This document shows positions 35,793 to 45,464 of a DNA stretch of 64,000 nt, piece by piece; position 1 is the first letter of the stretch; every line of letters starts with the position of its first letter. The position numbers were made by a program, and so were the translations under genes. Source of the stretch: Gammaproteobacteria bacterium (lineage in GTDB: Bacteria > Pseudomonadota > Gammaproteobacteria > Pseudomonadales > IMCC2047); assembly GCA_021773395.1 (NCBI GenBank), contig JAJFKB010000014.1, positions 1-64,000 on the forward strand. Direction: 5' to 3'. A model generated the notes under the pieces. It made no database searches. It was not told the DNA's origin and was given only the letters and a program-made list of their open reading frames with translations.

Positions 35793-36199
35793 GAAGATTA
35801 ATCAGTATCCATTTATCAATAAATACATTGTCGTTTTTCGATAGCTTAAGATAACACAGATAATGCCAGAGAAGAATGTGCCTTGAGTGAAGCTCTTGCC
35901 CATAACCCTGTAGGAATTTACCTATTCACTCCGCGTACCATCTATGGCTGCACGGCAAATGGCTAGTTTACATCTTGACAAGGGGAGCATTCGGTCTGTG
36001 ATTCACCGAAGGCTCCTTGCGCGTGCTAGCGGTCGACGAACCCACTGAATTAGAGAGTCGACGGGCAGCCTTTAGATGCTGTATCTAAATTGTTCACATC
36101 CTGCTAATTGGAAAAAGAGCTAACAGCGTCTGGTTGTAGATCTATTACACGGCTACAATTGCCCCTCAGAAAATTTAGATACAAATTATAAGGAAAATA
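35793..36199. other. 407-base intergenic region upstream of tex, possible structured RNA
   Basis: No convincing protein gene. It holds several stem-forming segments: TTCGG...CCGAA (about 35990-36010), GTCGAC pairs (about 36031 and 36057), and TTTAGAT/ATCTAAA with a five-base loop (36072-36090). The likely tex promoter is near its right end. The 34-codon frame at 35944 lacks a ribosome-binding site. Confidence 0.4.
36134..36159 (+). promoter_or_regulatory. possible tex promoter -10
   Basis: TACAAT (36154-36159) matches the -10 consensus in five of six bases; a start near 36166 leaves a short leader. The -35 is weak. AAGGA sits about five bases before the tex ATG. Confidence 0.35.
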
Positions 36200-38521
36200 A
36201 TGCAGTCGATTAACGAGCGCCTGGCAGAAGAGCTTAACGCACAACCTTTGCAGGTTATTAAAGCTGTCGAGCTATTGGATCAGGGAAGTACCGTGCCATT
36301 TATTGCGCGGTATAGAAAAGATTTGACCGGTGGTTTGGATGACGGTCAGCTGCGTACCCTGGAATTGCGTTTGGCCTATCTCAGGGAGCTGGAAGAGCGA
36401 AGGGAAGTGGTGCTTAGAAGCATTCAGGAACAGGAAAAATTAACGCCGCAGTTAGCCAAGCAGATTCAGGATGCACAAACAAAAGTTCGGTTGGAGGATC
36501 TCTATCTACCCTATAAACCAAAGCGGCGAACCAAAGCTCAGATTGCGAAAGAGGCGGGTCTAGAACCGCTGGCGTTAGCCCTTTATGAGGATCCGCAGTT
36601 GTCCCCGGAAGAAACAGCTAATGGTTATATCGATCGAGATAAAGGGATCGATGAAATCAAGCTGGCGTTGGAAGGTGCGCGGCAGATTCTAATGGAGAAA
36701 TTTTCCGAAGACGCCGAGTTGTTGGCAAAGCTTAGGGAATATATTCGCAGTTCTGCTCTGGTTGAATCTAAAGTTATTGAGGGGAAGGAAAAGGGAGGCG
36801 CCAAGTTCAGCGATTATTTTGATTACTCAGAAGCATTGTCGAAAGTGCCTTCGCACCGGGCACTGGCGCTGTTCAGAGGGCGTAAGGAGGGGGTGTTGTC
36901 TGTTTCCGTCAGGGAGCCGGAGAATGGCGCTGAAGTTTCCGGCGAATCGGTTTCTCACGGTCAACAGATGGTTGCTGGGCATTGGTGTATTGCACCAAAG
37001 GGGCGGGCAGCTGATTATTGGTTGGAGGAAGTTATACGATGGACCTGGCGGATTAAGCTATTCACTCATTTAGAATTAGAGTGTTTAAATGAATTAAGAG
37101 AGCGGGCCGAACAGGAGGCTATTCGGGTGTTCTCGCATAATTTGAAGGATTTGCTATTGGCAGCACCGGCCGGCAATCGGGTAACTATCGGTTTGGATCC
37201 GGCACTGCGTACAGGCGTGAAACTGGCAGTTGTAGATGAGACGGGTAAGGTGTTGGATCACGGTGTTATTTATCCAAATAAACCTCAATTGAAGATACAG
37301 GAGGCGGAAGCACAGCTGGTTGCTTTGTGTAATAAGCATCATGTCAGTTTAATTGCTATCGGTAATGGTACCGGTTCGCGTGACACGGATAAATTTGTCG
37401 GAGAAATGCTTAAATCAAATCCGGGTATTAATGCTCAAAAAGTCATCGTGAATGAAGCGGGCGCTTCAGTTTATTCGGCATCTGAATTTGCGGCAAAAGA
37501 ATTTCCAGATCTTGATGTGACCATTCGTGGTGCGGTATCGATTGCGCGACGGCTACAGGATCCATTGGCGGAGTTGGTCAAAATAGAACCCAAATCGATT
37601 GGCGTAGGTCAGTATCAACATGATGTCAGTCAGGTCAAGCTGGCCCAGGCACTTGGTGCGGTGATCGAAGATTGTGTGAACGCTGTCGGTGTCGAGGTTA
37701 ATACCGCTTCTGCACCTTTACTTTCAAGAGTATCGGGGCTTAATCAAACGGTTGCCGAAAATATCGTGGTCTACAGGGACGCCAATGGCAAGTTTAAAGA
37801 CCGAGAGGCTCTTAAACAGGTGCCACGCTTTGGAGCCAAGAGCTTTGAACAGGCCGCTGGATTTCTTCGTATCAACGCAGGTCAGAATCCATTGGATTGC
37901 TCTGCAGTGCATCCAGAGTCCTATCATTTGGTGCAAAGTATAGTTCAGGCTAATCAATGTGACCTGGAGCATCTATTGGGTAATACTAAATTACTTAATA
38001 GGATTGATGCAGCAGATTTTATCAGTGAAAAATTCGGGGTGCGAACAGTTGAGGATCTCTTAGCGGAGCTGGATAAACCGGGTCGGGATCCTCGTCCGGA
38101 ATTCAAAGTGGCGCAATTTAACGAGGAAGTTGAAAGGCTGGCTGATTTAAAGCCAGGCATGCGCCTCGAAGGCAGCGTAACCAACGTCACTAATTTCGGG
38201 GCGTTTGTCGATGTTGGTGTTCATCAGGACGGTTTGGTACATATTTCTGCGCTTTCTGATCGATTTGTAAAGGATCCCCGTGAAGTGGTTAAAACGGGTG
38301 ATATCGTTAAAGTCAAAGTGATGTCGATTGATATTGATCGAAAGCGCATCGCTCTAACTATGCGTTTAAAGGATGAACCCCCTGCTGAGGATACTAAATC
38401 AAAGAAAGCAGACGATCGAAAAGTGAAGCAGGAGAGGAAGGCGAACCCGGCAAATATTCCAAAACAGCAAAAATCAGGTACTATGGCAGAATTGCTCTTC
38501 AAGGCCGGTATTCGACGTTAA
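36200..38521 (+). CDS. tex: Tex transcription accessory protein
   Basis: The 773-residue RNA-binding protein is linked to transcription and translation stress tolerance. Domain order: N-terminal Tex helical region starting [16 protein letters not shown] and ending near the [20 protein letters not shown] segment; YqgF-like RNase H fold ([16 protein letters not shown]); helix-hairpin-helix region ([15 protein letters not shown]); C-terminal S1 domain (about 645-725, [20 protein letters not shown]); and a basic tail. Length and order match E. coli and Pseudomonas Tex. It is probably monocistronic. Confidence 0.96.
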   Translation: MQSINERLAEELNAQPLQVIKAVELLDQGSTVPFIARYRKDLTGGLDDGQLRTLELRLAYLRELEERREVVLRSIQEQEKLTPQLAKQIQDAQTKVRLEDLYLPYKPKRRTKAQIAKEAGLEPLALALYEDPQLSPEETANGYIDRDKGIDEIKLALEGARQILMEKFSEDAELLAKLREYIRSSALVESKVIEGKEKGGAKFSDYFDYSEALSKVPSHRALALFRGRKEGVLSVSVREPENGAEVSGESVSHGQQMVAGHWCIAPKGRAADYWLEEVIRWTWRIKLFTHLELECLNELRERAEQEAIRVFSHNLKDLLLAAPAGNRVTIGLDPALRTGVKLAVVDETGKVLDHGVIYPNKPQLKIQEAEAQLVALCNKHHVSLIAIGNGTGSRDTDKFVGEMLKSNPGINAQKVIVNEAGASVYSASEFAAKEFPDLDVTIRGAVSIARRLQDPLAELVKIEPKSIGVGQYQHDVSQVKLAQALGAVIEDCVNAVGVEVNTASAPLLSRVSGLNQTVAENIVVYRDANGKFKDREALKQVPRFGAKSFEQAAGFLRINAGQNPLDCSAVHPESYHLVQSIVQANQCDLEHLLGNTKLLNRIDAADFISEKFGVRTVEDLLAELDKPGRDPRPEFKVAQFNEEVERLADLKPGMRLEGSVTNVTNFGAFVDVGVHQDGLVHISALSDRFVKDPREVVKTGDIVKVKVMSIDIDRKRIALTMRLKDEPPAEDTKSKKADDRKVKQERKANPANIPKQQKSGTMAELLFKAGIRR

Positions 38522-38590
38522 GAATGGCGGATGCGGCTGGTTGTAAATTTGAAGTAGACAATCAAATTAAGCGAAAAGCAGGAAGAGAAA

Positions 38591-39493
38591 ATGAAACTGA
38601 TCAATCAAATATTAGGGCTTGTCGGGTTAGTCGTTGTTATTTCCGGGGCACCGCTCATATATGCCGCCGATCACCATGAGCCGACACCTTCATTTAAATC
38701 CGTAAAAGTAACTGATCAGATCTGGATGTTACAGGGTCGAGGCGGGAATCTGGCGGTATTAACAGGAGGACAGGGCATACTGTTGGTCGATGATGATTAT
38801 AAGATAATGTCGGAGGCGCTTAAGGACCAGTTAAGCCAGTATGGAGGCTTGGAACAGCTTACCTACGTAATTAACACACATTGGCACGGAGATCATACTG
38901 AAGGCAATATGGCTTTAGGCGGGTCGGCTCAGATTGTTGCCCACGAAAATGTACGTAATCGTTTGCTGACAGCTCAAGAGATCAAACTTTTCAAAATGGT
39001 ATCAGAGCCTTATCCGGATCAGGCACTGCCTGAAATCACCTACCAGCAAGAGATGAATCTGTATATCAATGGCGAGCAGGTGCGCCTGTTGCACTATCCC
39101 AATGGTCATACTGATGGCGATACCGTGGTTTTCTTCGAGAAATCCAATGTGGTTCATATGGGAGATCACTTTTTTTCAGGATTCTTCCCCTTCGTAGACA
39201 TTGATACGGGTGGCAATGTGCTCAACATGGCGGCTAATGTCAAAGTCGTACTGTCGATGATCAACAAAGATACGAAAGTTATTCCAGGACATGGCCCCTT
39301 ATCGACCATGGCGGATCTCGAAGCCTTTCATCAAATGCTGCTTGGTACTTCGAGCGAGGTCAGGCAAATGATGGATAAAGGCATGGGGCTGGCAGAGATA
39401 CAGGAGGTTGGTCTATCGGATCGCTGGGAATCATGGACGGATGGGTTTTTATCAGAGAAAGTCTGGATCAGTATCGTCTATAGAAGTCTTTAG
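38591..39493 (+). CDS. exported metallo-beta-lactamase-fold hydrolase
   Basis: A 300-residue zinc hydrolase with a signal peptide (about 1-25, ending in IYAADHH). The metal motif THWHGDH gives His97, His99, Asp101 and His102; the further ligands appear in NGHTDGDTVVF, MGDHFFSGFFP and the late IPGHGP. This is the broad MBL hydrolase family; the closest grouping is uncertain (cyclase-like or B3-like lactamases share these features). A periplasmic location is implied. AGGAAGAGAAA precedes the ATG. A GNAT gene follows 15 bases later. Confidence 0.87.
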   Translation: MKLINQILGLVGLVVVISGAPLIYAADHHEPTPSFKSVKVTDQIWMLQGRGGNLAVLTGGQGILLVDDDYKIMSEALKDQLSQYGGLEQLTYVINTHWHGDHTEGNMALGGSAQIVAHENVRNRLLTAQEIKLFKMVSEPYPDQALPEITYQQEMNLYINGEQVRLLHYPNGHTDGDTVVFFEKSNVVHMGDHFFSGFFPFVDIDTGGNVLNMAANVKVVLSMINKDTKVIPGHGPLSTMADLEAFHQMLLGTSSEVRQMMDKGMGLAEIQEVGLSDRWESWTDGFLSEKVWISIVYRSL

Positions 39494-39508
39494 TACGGCT
39501 ATATTGCA

Positions 39509-39994
39509 ATGGAAGTTTGCGTTATTCAGGCTGATTATTTCGATGCAGGGCAAGCGACGGATATCGGTTACCTGATGAATGAGTATGCGCTGGATCCAAT
39601 GGGTGGAGGGAAGGCGCTTGATGTGTCTGTGACAAAGAATCTAGCCAGAAAACTATCGGCAGTGCCTGATGCATTTACTATTCTTTGTTATATCGATGGA
39701 AAGCCAGCGGGGTTGTTAAATTGTTTTATGGGCTTTTCAACCTTTAGCTGTAAACCCTTGGTGAACCTGCATGATGTATTTGTGATCAGCAAATACCGGG
39801 GTCTAGGCCTTAGTCAGACAATGCTGATTCAAGTGGAGGCAATCGCGAGAGAAAGAGGTTGTTGCAAGTTAACTATGGAGGTCTTGGAAGGCAATAAATT
39901 AGCCCAGCAGGCCTATAAAAAATTTGGTTTTGATGGATATCAGTTAGATCCTGGTATGGGCAAGGCACTGTTTTGGCAAAAATCAATCAACTGA
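39509..39994 (+). CDS. GNAT-family N-acetyltransferase
   Basis: A 161-residue GNAT protein. The acetyl-CoA motif VFVISKYRGLGLSQTML, the following CCKLTMEVLEGNKLAQQAYKKFGF and the N-terminal part define the fold. The substrate is not known. It lies 15 bases after the metallo-hydrolase gene and is probably co-transcribed. It is convergent with the HDOD gene; no terminator is clear in the 50 bases between them. Confidence 0.85.
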   Translation: MEVCVIQADYFDAGQATDIGYLMNEYALDPMGGGKALDVSVTKNLARKLSAVPDAFTILCYIDGKPAGLLNCFMGFSTFSCKPLVNLHDVFVISKYRGLGLSQTMLIQVEAIARERGCCKLTMEVLEGNKLAQQAYKKFGFDGYQLDPGMGKALFWQKSIN

Positions 39995-40044
39995 TCTGAT
40001 CACAGTGCCCTTGTCCCGCAATACTTTTTATCATTGTATTTCTG

Positions 40045-40923
40045 TCAGGATAACATCCCTTTGATGACTGCTATTTCTTCTCGCGATTCTTCCAGGATGG
40101 CTAAAGTTTGATCCGGCGTGAGATCCTTGAAGGGTAATTTGTGGTACGCCGCGATTTCCTGAATATCCGGATTTGGTTTATTGATACTCATGTAATAATG
40201 ATGGCGGCCAATGGTAACTATATCAGCGGTATCAACTTCAATCCCCGAGTCTCGATGCCAGTCTTCACGCGCCTTAACAACCTCAACCAATTTATCTGAA
40301 AAATCCCAGGATTTTAGAATCATTTCGCCAATTTGCGCAGACAGGCGCTCTTTAAGTTGAAGGAATTCCTGTTCCATTTCATTTTCCGGCACTTGCTTAT
40401 GGGCCAGCCAGTCTATGATTGGAAGAGCACCAATGTCCTGAAGCAAACCAGCTAAAAGCGCCTGATCGGGATCAAAGCCCTCGCATCGTTCAGCCAAAAT
40501 CGCGCTGATGGCTGCAATTGAGGTGCTTTCCTGCCACTGATCTTGCAATAATACTTTCAGTGTTGGAGAAGGGGATTTGAACAGGGCGCGCATAGTGTAA
40601 GTCAAAACAATGCTCTGTACCGAGTGTTGGCCCAGTCGGCAAATTGCATGTTTTGCCGTTTCGATGGGAATTGGGCCTCTGTGTAACGGACTGTTCGCTA
40701 TTTTAAGAACATATGCTGTTAGGCCCGCTTCTGCCTGTATCAACCGGGCAATCTGAGCTACTTCATACTGCTCATCTTTAAAGGCTTCGCGAATCTTTAT
40801 AGCCACATCCGGCATGGCAGGAAGCTTTATGTCCTCCTTCTCCAGCGCGGCTTTAATTTCTTTCAATAGACGGTCGTTGGCCTGATGTGACTCGTCTACC
40901 AATTCGAGTTCGTTGGCTAACAT
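40045..40923 (-). CDS. HDOD-domain protein
   Basis: A 292-residue soluble HDOD protein. The domain spans about 30-240 and includes LPAMPDVAIKIREAF, ARLIQAEAGLTAYVLKIANS and CRLGQHSVQSIVLTYTMRALF. The canonical HD metal pair is missing, as expected for this signalling subtype. It has no membrane or receiver domain, in contrast to the HDOD protein at 11440. These proteins often work downstream of c-di-GMP or stress systems, but the partner is unknown. Confidence 0.87.
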   Translation of the reverse strand: MLANELELVDESHQANDRLLKEIKAALEKEDIKLPAMPDVAIKIREAFKDEQYEVAQIARLIQAEAGLTAYVLKIANSPLHRGPIPIETAKHAICRLGQHSVQSIVLTYTMRALFKSPSPTLKVLLQDQWQESTSIAAISAILAERCEGFDPDQALLAGLLQDIGALPIIDWLAHKQVPENEMEQEFLQLKERLSAQIGEMILKSWDFSDKLVEVVKAREDWHRDSGIEVDTADIVTIGRHHYYMSINKPNPDIQEIAAYHKLPFKDLTPDQTLAILEESREEIAVIKGMLS

Positions 40924-41138
40924 AAGCTTTTGGTATCCTTGCAGTAAAATCTAGACTTAGATTAAGGATAGACCGAAAATCTCAATTAGCATGTAAATTT
41001 TTGACAATTTTATACGGCTGAATCTGCAGACGGATGACTTAAAAGTGGGCTGTTTTTCTGGGTGTGTGATTTTGTAGTCGCCCAGACGATATGATTGTAT
41101 ATGTTTATCAGCAATTGGGCTGATTACCCTGGCTTGGA

Positions 41139-42059
41139 TTATTCCTTTATCACGTCCATTAATAACAGTTCGATCAGTGCTTTCTGAGCGTGGAGCCTGT
41201 TTTCAGCCTCATCCCAAACCACTGCTCTTGGGTCATCAAGCATCTCGGTGCTGATTTCTTCGCCACGATGTGCAGGTAGGCAATGCATAAATACGGCTTC
41301 TGGGGCAGCACTATCCATAAGCGCCGGAGACACCTGGAAGCCAGAAAATTGCTGAATTCTGGTGGCCTGCTCCTTTTCCTGACCCATCGATGCCCAAACG
41401 TCAGTGACGACCAGGTGGGCCCCTTTAACCGCAACGGCCGGGTCGCGCTCAATGCTAACGCGATTCTGGTGTTGAGCCGTCAGCGTTGACATTGGTTCAA
41501 ATCCGTCTGGGCAGGCGATGCAAAGTTCAAAGTCGAGCAAATTGGCAGCATTAATGTAAGAATTGCACATATTGTTGCCATCACCGATATAGCAGACCTT
41601 TTTGCCTGCTATAGAACCTCGATGTTCCAGGTAGGTCTGCATGTCCGCCAAAAGCTGGCAAGGGTGGAAGTCATCGGTTAGCGCATTGATCACCGGAACC
41701 TCAGAATACTGGGCAAAACGCTCAATTTTACTATGTTCGAATGTACGAATCATGATGATATCGACCATTCTGGACATCACTCTCGCGCTGTCTTCAATTG
41801 GCTCGCCACGACCCAGCTGGGTATCCTTGGGCGACAAAAACAGGGCGTGCCCCCCGAATTGTGTCATGCCTGTTTCAAAGGATATACGGGTGCGTGTGGA
41901 GGATTTTTCAAATACCATGGCCATAGTACGATTAACCAGCGGCTGGTAAAGTTCACCTGCATGCTGCATACGTTTGAGTTCAACTGCTCTTTCCAGTAGT
42001 TGCTTAAACTCCGCTGCAGTCAGGTCGTTTAGCGTTAGAAAATGCCTGATATTCTTCAT
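41139..42059 (-). CDS. argF: ornithine carbamoyltransferase
   Basis: ArgF makes citrulline from ornithine and carbamoyl phosphate in arginine synthesis. The 306-residue enzyme has the carbamoyl-phosphate loop [10 protein letters not shown], the partner motif [11 protein letters not shown], and the ornithine-binding [12 protein letters not shown]. It follows argD with a gap of 27 bases on the same strand and is probably co-transcribed. A stem ATCAGC/GCTGAT lies downstream (about 41108-41125), without a T-run. Anabolic type by length and neighbours. Confidence 0.95.
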   Translation of the reverse strand: MKNIRHFLTLNDLTAAEFKQLLERAVELKRMQHAGELYQPLVNRTMAMVFEKSSTRTRISFETGMTQFGGHALFLSPKDTQLGRGEPIEDSARVMSRMVDIIMIRTFEHSKIERFAQYSEVPVINALTDDFHPCQLLADMQTYLEHRGSIAGKKVCYIGDGNNMCNSYINAANLLDFELCIACPDGFEPMSTLTAQHQNRVSIERDPAVAVKGAHLVVTDVWASMGQEKEQATRIQQFSGFQVSPALMDSAAPEAVFMHCLPAHRGEEISTEMLDDPRAVVWDEAENRLHAQKALIELLLMDVIKE

Positions 42060-42086
42060 TTACACAGACCGTGTGTTAATCATTCA

Positions 42087-43325
42087 CTACCGAGACTTGC
42101 GTCTATCATCTCCCGATCGGGGTTTGGCGCGTCGTTCGCGACCGCGGTCATCCGCAGCATAGACTTTGATCAGTTTGGCCAGCGTATTCACGGCCAGATC
42201 CGCCTCCTCTTCACTGATATTTAATGCCGGTAGTAATCGGATAACAGAATCTGCTGTCACGTTTAATAGGAGACCTTTGGCTTTAGCCAGCACTAAAAGC
42301 TCCGCACAGGGACTGTCTAACTCGATACCAATCATCATGCCTATACCACGGACATCTTTGACATAGTCTGCAAACTTAAGCTGTTCTTTAAGCGCTGTGA
42401 GCATTTTTTCACCGGTGGCGGCAGCTTTTGCACATAAATCCTCTTTTTGGATGCTGGTGACAGTCGCTAAGGCTGCTGCGCAAGCGAGGGGGTTTCCGCC
42501 AAAGGTTGATGCGTGGTTTCCAGGCTGAAATACGTTGGCAGCCTTGCCAGATGCCAGACAGGCTCCGATAGGGAATCCGTTACCCAGGCCCTTCGCTGTT
42601 GTTACAACATCCGGGATGATTTGGTTGTGCTGATAGGCAAAGTAAGTTCCGGTTCGACCATTACCTGTCTGCACCTCGTCGAGCATCATTAGCCATTGGT
42701 TATCATTACAGATCTCACGTATCTTGTTGAGATAGTCTTTGTCCGGAATAACAATACCGCCCTCGCCCTGGATGGGCTCTAGTAAAACGGCAACGACATT
42801 GCTGTTATTTTTGGCTATATCTTTCAGAGCTTCCGCGTCGTTATAGGGAACACGAATAAAACCACTGAGCAGGGGCTCAAAGCCAGCCTGCGCTTTACGA
42901 CTTCCTGTTGCAGTGAGTGTGGCCATTGATCTTCCATGGAAAGATCCTTCCATAACAATAATGTTGGGAGAGTCAATGCCATGCTGATGCCCATAAAGCC
43001 GAGCTAACTTAATAGCAGCTTCGTTTGCCTCGGCTCCAGAGTTGCAAAAGAAGGCTTTCTCCATGCCGGAGACCTCTGCCAGCAAATCTGCGAGCTTGGA
43101 TTGCAGTGGGATTTGGTACAGGTTCGAAGTATGGATCAGCCTTCCAGCCTGTTCCTTAATTGCCCGGGTAACTTCAGGGTGGGAGTGCCCCAAACCGCAG
43201 ACCGCAATGCCGCTTATCAGGTCAAAATACTTGTTGCCGTTTGTGTCAAACAGCCATGAGCCTTGCCCCTGCTCGAACGCAGTATCTATTCTGTTGTAGG
43301 TCGCCATTAAATGTTGATTGGCCAT
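42087..43325 (-). CDS. argD: acetylornithine aminotransferase with basic C-terminal tail
   Basis: ArgD is a PLP aminotransferase in arginine synthesis. The 412-residue protein has GSFHGRSMATLTATGS, the LDEVQTGNGRTG cofactor segment, and the lysine in TTAKGLGNGFPIGA. Start: the longest frame opens at a TTG (43376) inside a terminator-like hairpin, so ATG 43325 (MANQHLMATYNR) is used; ATG 43334 is also possible. After the usual end near residue 390, about 20 residues of DDRGRERRAKPRSG-type basic tail extend the protein. It leads argF. The leader contains an intrinsic-terminator-like element. Confidence 0.92.
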   Translation of the reverse strand: MANQHLMATYNRIDTAFEQGQGSWLFDTNGNKYFDLISGIAVCGLGHSHPEVTRAIKEQAGRLIHTSNLYQIPLQSKLADLLAEVSGMEKAFFCNSGAEANEAAIKLARLYGHQHGIDSPNIIVMEGSFHGRSMATLTATGSRKAQAGFEPLLSGFIRVPYNDAEALKDIAKNNSNVVAVLLEPIQGEGGIVIPDKDYLNKIREICNDNQWLMMLDEVQTGNGRTGTYFAYQHNQIIPDVVTTAKGLGNGFPIGACLASGKAANVFQPGNHASTFGGNPLACAAALATVTSIQKEDLCAKAAATGEKMLTALKEQLKFADYVKDVRGIGMMIGIELDSPCAELLVLAKAKGLLLNVTADSVIRLLPALNISEEEADLAVNTLAKLIKVYAADDRGRERRAKPRSGDDRRKSR

Positions 43326-43340
43326 ATCTCGCATATCCTT

Positions 43341-43368
43341 AAAACGCAAAAAGGCAGCAATCGCTGCC
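43341..43368 (-). terminator. terminator-like hairpin in the argD leader (possible attenuator)
   Basis: On the minus strand GGCAGC-GATT-GCTGCC is followed by TTTTTGCGTTTT, ending just before the AAGGAT ribosome-binding site of argD. No minus-strand gene ends upstream, since grxD is divergent, so the element must act on argD's own transcript. This resembles an attenuator. Confidence 0.6.
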
Positions 43369-43376
43369 AAACCCAA

Positions 43377-43636
43377 AAGAGGATAATATAAGGAACCTGC
43401 CTCGAAGTCTATTATCTATAGTATTTGCGGCATTGTGAGCAGCAATAAATTGAACTATTTTGATACTTGACCATCTATAACCTGCTGCGGCAGGTTAGCG
43501 ATAGCGTACACAGCAAAAAACGCGCCAGCTAAAATGGCATTAGTCCTATTAAAATTTTTTCGATGGCTGTAAAATGCCGCCGCTCAGAGTTTTTATCTAA
43601 CCCGCCCTTTCGGGTGTATAAATCACGAGGTGAGTT
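43377..43636. promoter_or_regulatory. divergent argD / grxD control region
   Basis: No gene here. An AACCTGC/GCAGGTT hairpin with a four-base loop sits at 43478-43495. Towards grxD, ACCCG/CGGGT forms a small stem (43600-43615) in the leader. A minus-strand TACTAT or TATAGA near 43415-43421 may be the argD -10. Confidence 0.4.
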
Positions 43637-43972
43637 ATGGATGTATTGGACACCATAAAAGAACAAATTGAGTCAAACAGTATCATTTTGTATATGAAAG
43701 GATCTCCGCAACAACCCCAGTGTGGGTTTTCTGCCCAGGCAACACAAGCATTGATGTCCTGTGGTGAGCGTTTTGCTTTTGTAAATATTCTGGACAATCC
43801 GGAAATTCGCGCGAAGCTGCCCAGTTACTCCAATTGGCCTACGTTTCCGCAGCTCTATATTGATGGAGAGTTGGTTGGAGGCTGCGATATCATCGTTGAG
43901 CTACATGAAAAAGGCGAATTACAGACGATGGTCACTGATGCGGCGGCTAAAGCAAAAGAAAGCGAAGGTTAA
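43637..43972 (+). CDS. grxD: monothiol glutaredoxin Grx4
   Basis: The 111-residue CGFS-type glutaredoxin carries or transfers [2Fe-2S] clusters with glutathione. The active-site CGFS is at 29-32, followed by the NWPTFPQLYIDGELVGGCDI region with the cis-proline and glutathione contacts. Length and motifs are those of E. coli GrxD. Its place beside arg genes and the peroxiredoxin matches the gene order I recall from Pseudomonas. Confidence 0.95.
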   Translation: MDVLDTIKEQIESNSIILYMKGSPQQPQCGFSAQATQALMSCGERFAFVNILDNPEIRAKLPSYSNWPTFPQLYIDGELVGGCDIIVELHEKGELQTMVTDAAAKAKESEG

Positions 43973-44092
43973 TCACTGCCTGGTCGGGATTAAGAATAGA
44001 CAAACTGGTTAACCAGTTGACCCCTGCGCGGGTTATAATAGAATAAAGTCTTGACCTAATTACAACAGATATTTTGATGGAGATATATAATC

Positions 44093-44698
44093 ATGAGCGT
44101 TTTAGTAGGTAGACCGGCCCCTGATTTTACCGCCCCCGCAGTTTTGGGTAGTGGAGAAATTGTAGACGGATTTAATTTGTCAGAAGTGATTAAAGGAAAA
44201 TACGCAGTAATTTTCTTTTATCCGCTTGATTTCACCTTTGTCTGTCCTTCGGAGTTGATTGCATTTGATCATCGCTACAAGGAATTTACAGACCGTGGCG
44301 TTGAAGTTATCGGTGTGTCGATTGATTCACATTTTACTCATAATGCGTGGCGTAATACGCCAGTTAACGAAGGTGGCATTGGTGCAGTTCGCTATACGCT
44401 GGTGGCTGATGTTAAGCACAGTATCTGCCAGGCTTATGGCGTTGAGCATCCCGCTGCAGGTGTTGCGTTCCGCGGTTCTTTCCTTATTGATAAGGAAGGT
44501 CAGGTGCGTCACCAGGTGGTGAATGATCTTCCATTGGGCCGCAATGTTGATGAAATGATTCGCATGGTTGATGCGCTACAGTTCCATGAGCAGCATGGCG
44601 AAGTTTGTCCGGCTGGTTGGAACAAAGGCGAGAAGGGTATGAATGCTTCACCTGATGGTGTGGCTGCATACCTTGCCGAAAATGCAGACAATCTGTAA
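44093..44698 (+). CDS. typical 2-Cys peroxiredoxin
   Basis: A 201-residue AhpC/TSA-type thiol peroxidase reducing hydrogen peroxide and organic peroxides. The peroxidatic Cys51 is in DFTFVCPSE, the resolving Cys172 in EVCPAGW, and the catalytic Arg is in the conserved RGSFLIDKEG segment. It is longer than AhpC of E. coli by the C-terminal tail of typical 2-Cys enzymes. The ATG is preceded by GGAG. It sits between grxD and rnt, in the conserved block. Confidence 0.95.
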   Translation: MSVLVGRPAPDFTAPAVLGSGEIVDGFNLSEVIKGKYAVIFFYPLDFTFVCPSELIAFDHRYKEFTDRGVEVIGVSIDSHFTHNAWRNTPVNEGGIGAVRYTLVADVKHSICQAYGVEHPAAGVAFRGSFLIDKEGQVRHQVVNDLPLGRNVDEMIRMVDALQFHEQHGEVCPAGWNKGEKGMNASPDGVAAYLAENADNL

Positions 44699-44735
44699 CG
44701 GCTAGCTGTCTTCGCAGATTTAAGCGAGCTAGAAT

Positions 44736-44773
44736 AAAAACCCCTCAAAGACGTGTGCTTTGCGGGGTTTTTT
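44736..44773 (+). terminator. Rho-independent terminator of the peroxiredoxin gene
   Basis: CCCC-T-CAAAG pairs with CTTTG-C-GGGG and is followed by TTTTTT. A5 before the stem makes it potentially two-way, serving rnt as well. Confidence 0.85.
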
Positions 44774-44806
44774 ATATGCGTGAAACAGATCTGTTTTATT
44801 GCTTTA

Positions 44807-45454
44807 TTACATCCTCAGCTGGTGATCCCAGCCGCCCAGTTCCTGCCAGCGATTAATAATAATACAAAAAAGTTCTGCGGTTTTTTCCGCATCATAGCGT
44901 GCAGAATGTGCTTCGTTCTGATCGAAATTAATGCCGGCTACTTCGCAGGCGCGAGAAAGAACAGTCTGTCCGAAAGCCAGTCCCGCCATACTGACAGTGT
45001 CAAAATTGGAAAAGGGGTGAAAGGGGTTACGCTTTAGATCGCAACGCTCCGCAGCTGCGCTAACAAAACCATGGTCAAAATGAGCGTTATGACCAACCAG
45101 GATGGCTCGTTTGCAACCGTTTGATTTGATGGCTTTTCGTATCTTTCTGAAAACTTCCTGTAATGCGTCACTCTCGGAGTGAGCGATACGTAGCGGGTGG
45201 TATGGATCGATTCCAGTGAATTTGATGGCTGCTTCTTCAATATTGGCGCCGGCAAAAGGCTCGATATGGAAGGAAGTAGTATTGTCAGGATAGACCAGAC
45301 CCTGTTCATCCATTTCAAGAGGTATCGCGGCTATTTCCAGTAACGCATCCGTTGCAGAGTTGAACCCGCCGGTTTCGACATCGACGACGACGGGCAGAAA
45401 GCCACGGAAACGCTGGGCCATTAAAGTTGTTGCGTGGTTGTTGTGTTCAGACAC
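44807..45454 (-). CDS. rnt: ribonuclease T
   Basis: RNase T is a 3'-5' exoribonuclease that trims tRNA and other stable RNA 3' ends. The 215-residue DEDD-family enzyme has the first motif [10 protein letters not shown], the middle [11 protein letters not shown] and the C-terminal motif [14 protein letters not shown] with its His. Its length is typical. It starts 10 bases after the pyrC stop and is probably co-transcribed with pyrC. Confidence 0.95.
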   Translation of the reverse strand: MSEHNNHATTLMAQRFRGFLPVVVDVETGGFNSATDALLEIAAIPLEMDEQGLVYPDNTTSFHIEPFAGANIEEAAIKFTGIDPYHPLRIAHSESDALQEVFRKIRKAIKSNGCKRAILVGHNAHFDHGFVSAAAERCDLKRNPFHPFSNFDTVSMAGLAFGQTVLSRACEVAGINFDQNEAHSARYDAEKTAELFCIIINRWQELGGWDHQLRM

Positions 45455-45464
45455 GCTGTAATCC

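Noticed and set aside
35944-36048. 34-codon ORF upstream of tex
   Set aside because: No ribosome-binding site, composition like random sequence, and no recognisable motif.
35985-36065. Resemblance to 6S RNA
   Set aside because: Only a short motif matches, the closing helix is not evident, and 6S RNA usually sits next to zapA/ygfA, not tex.
38591-39493. Calling the MBL-fold protein a beta-lactamase
   Set aside because: The metal motif is shared by many hydrolases and nothing specific for beta-lactam resistance is seen.
43326-43376. N-terminal extension of ArgD starting at TTG 43376
   Set aside because: It has no ribosome-binding site, lies in a terminator-like hairpin, and ArgD homologues normally begin near the internal ATG.
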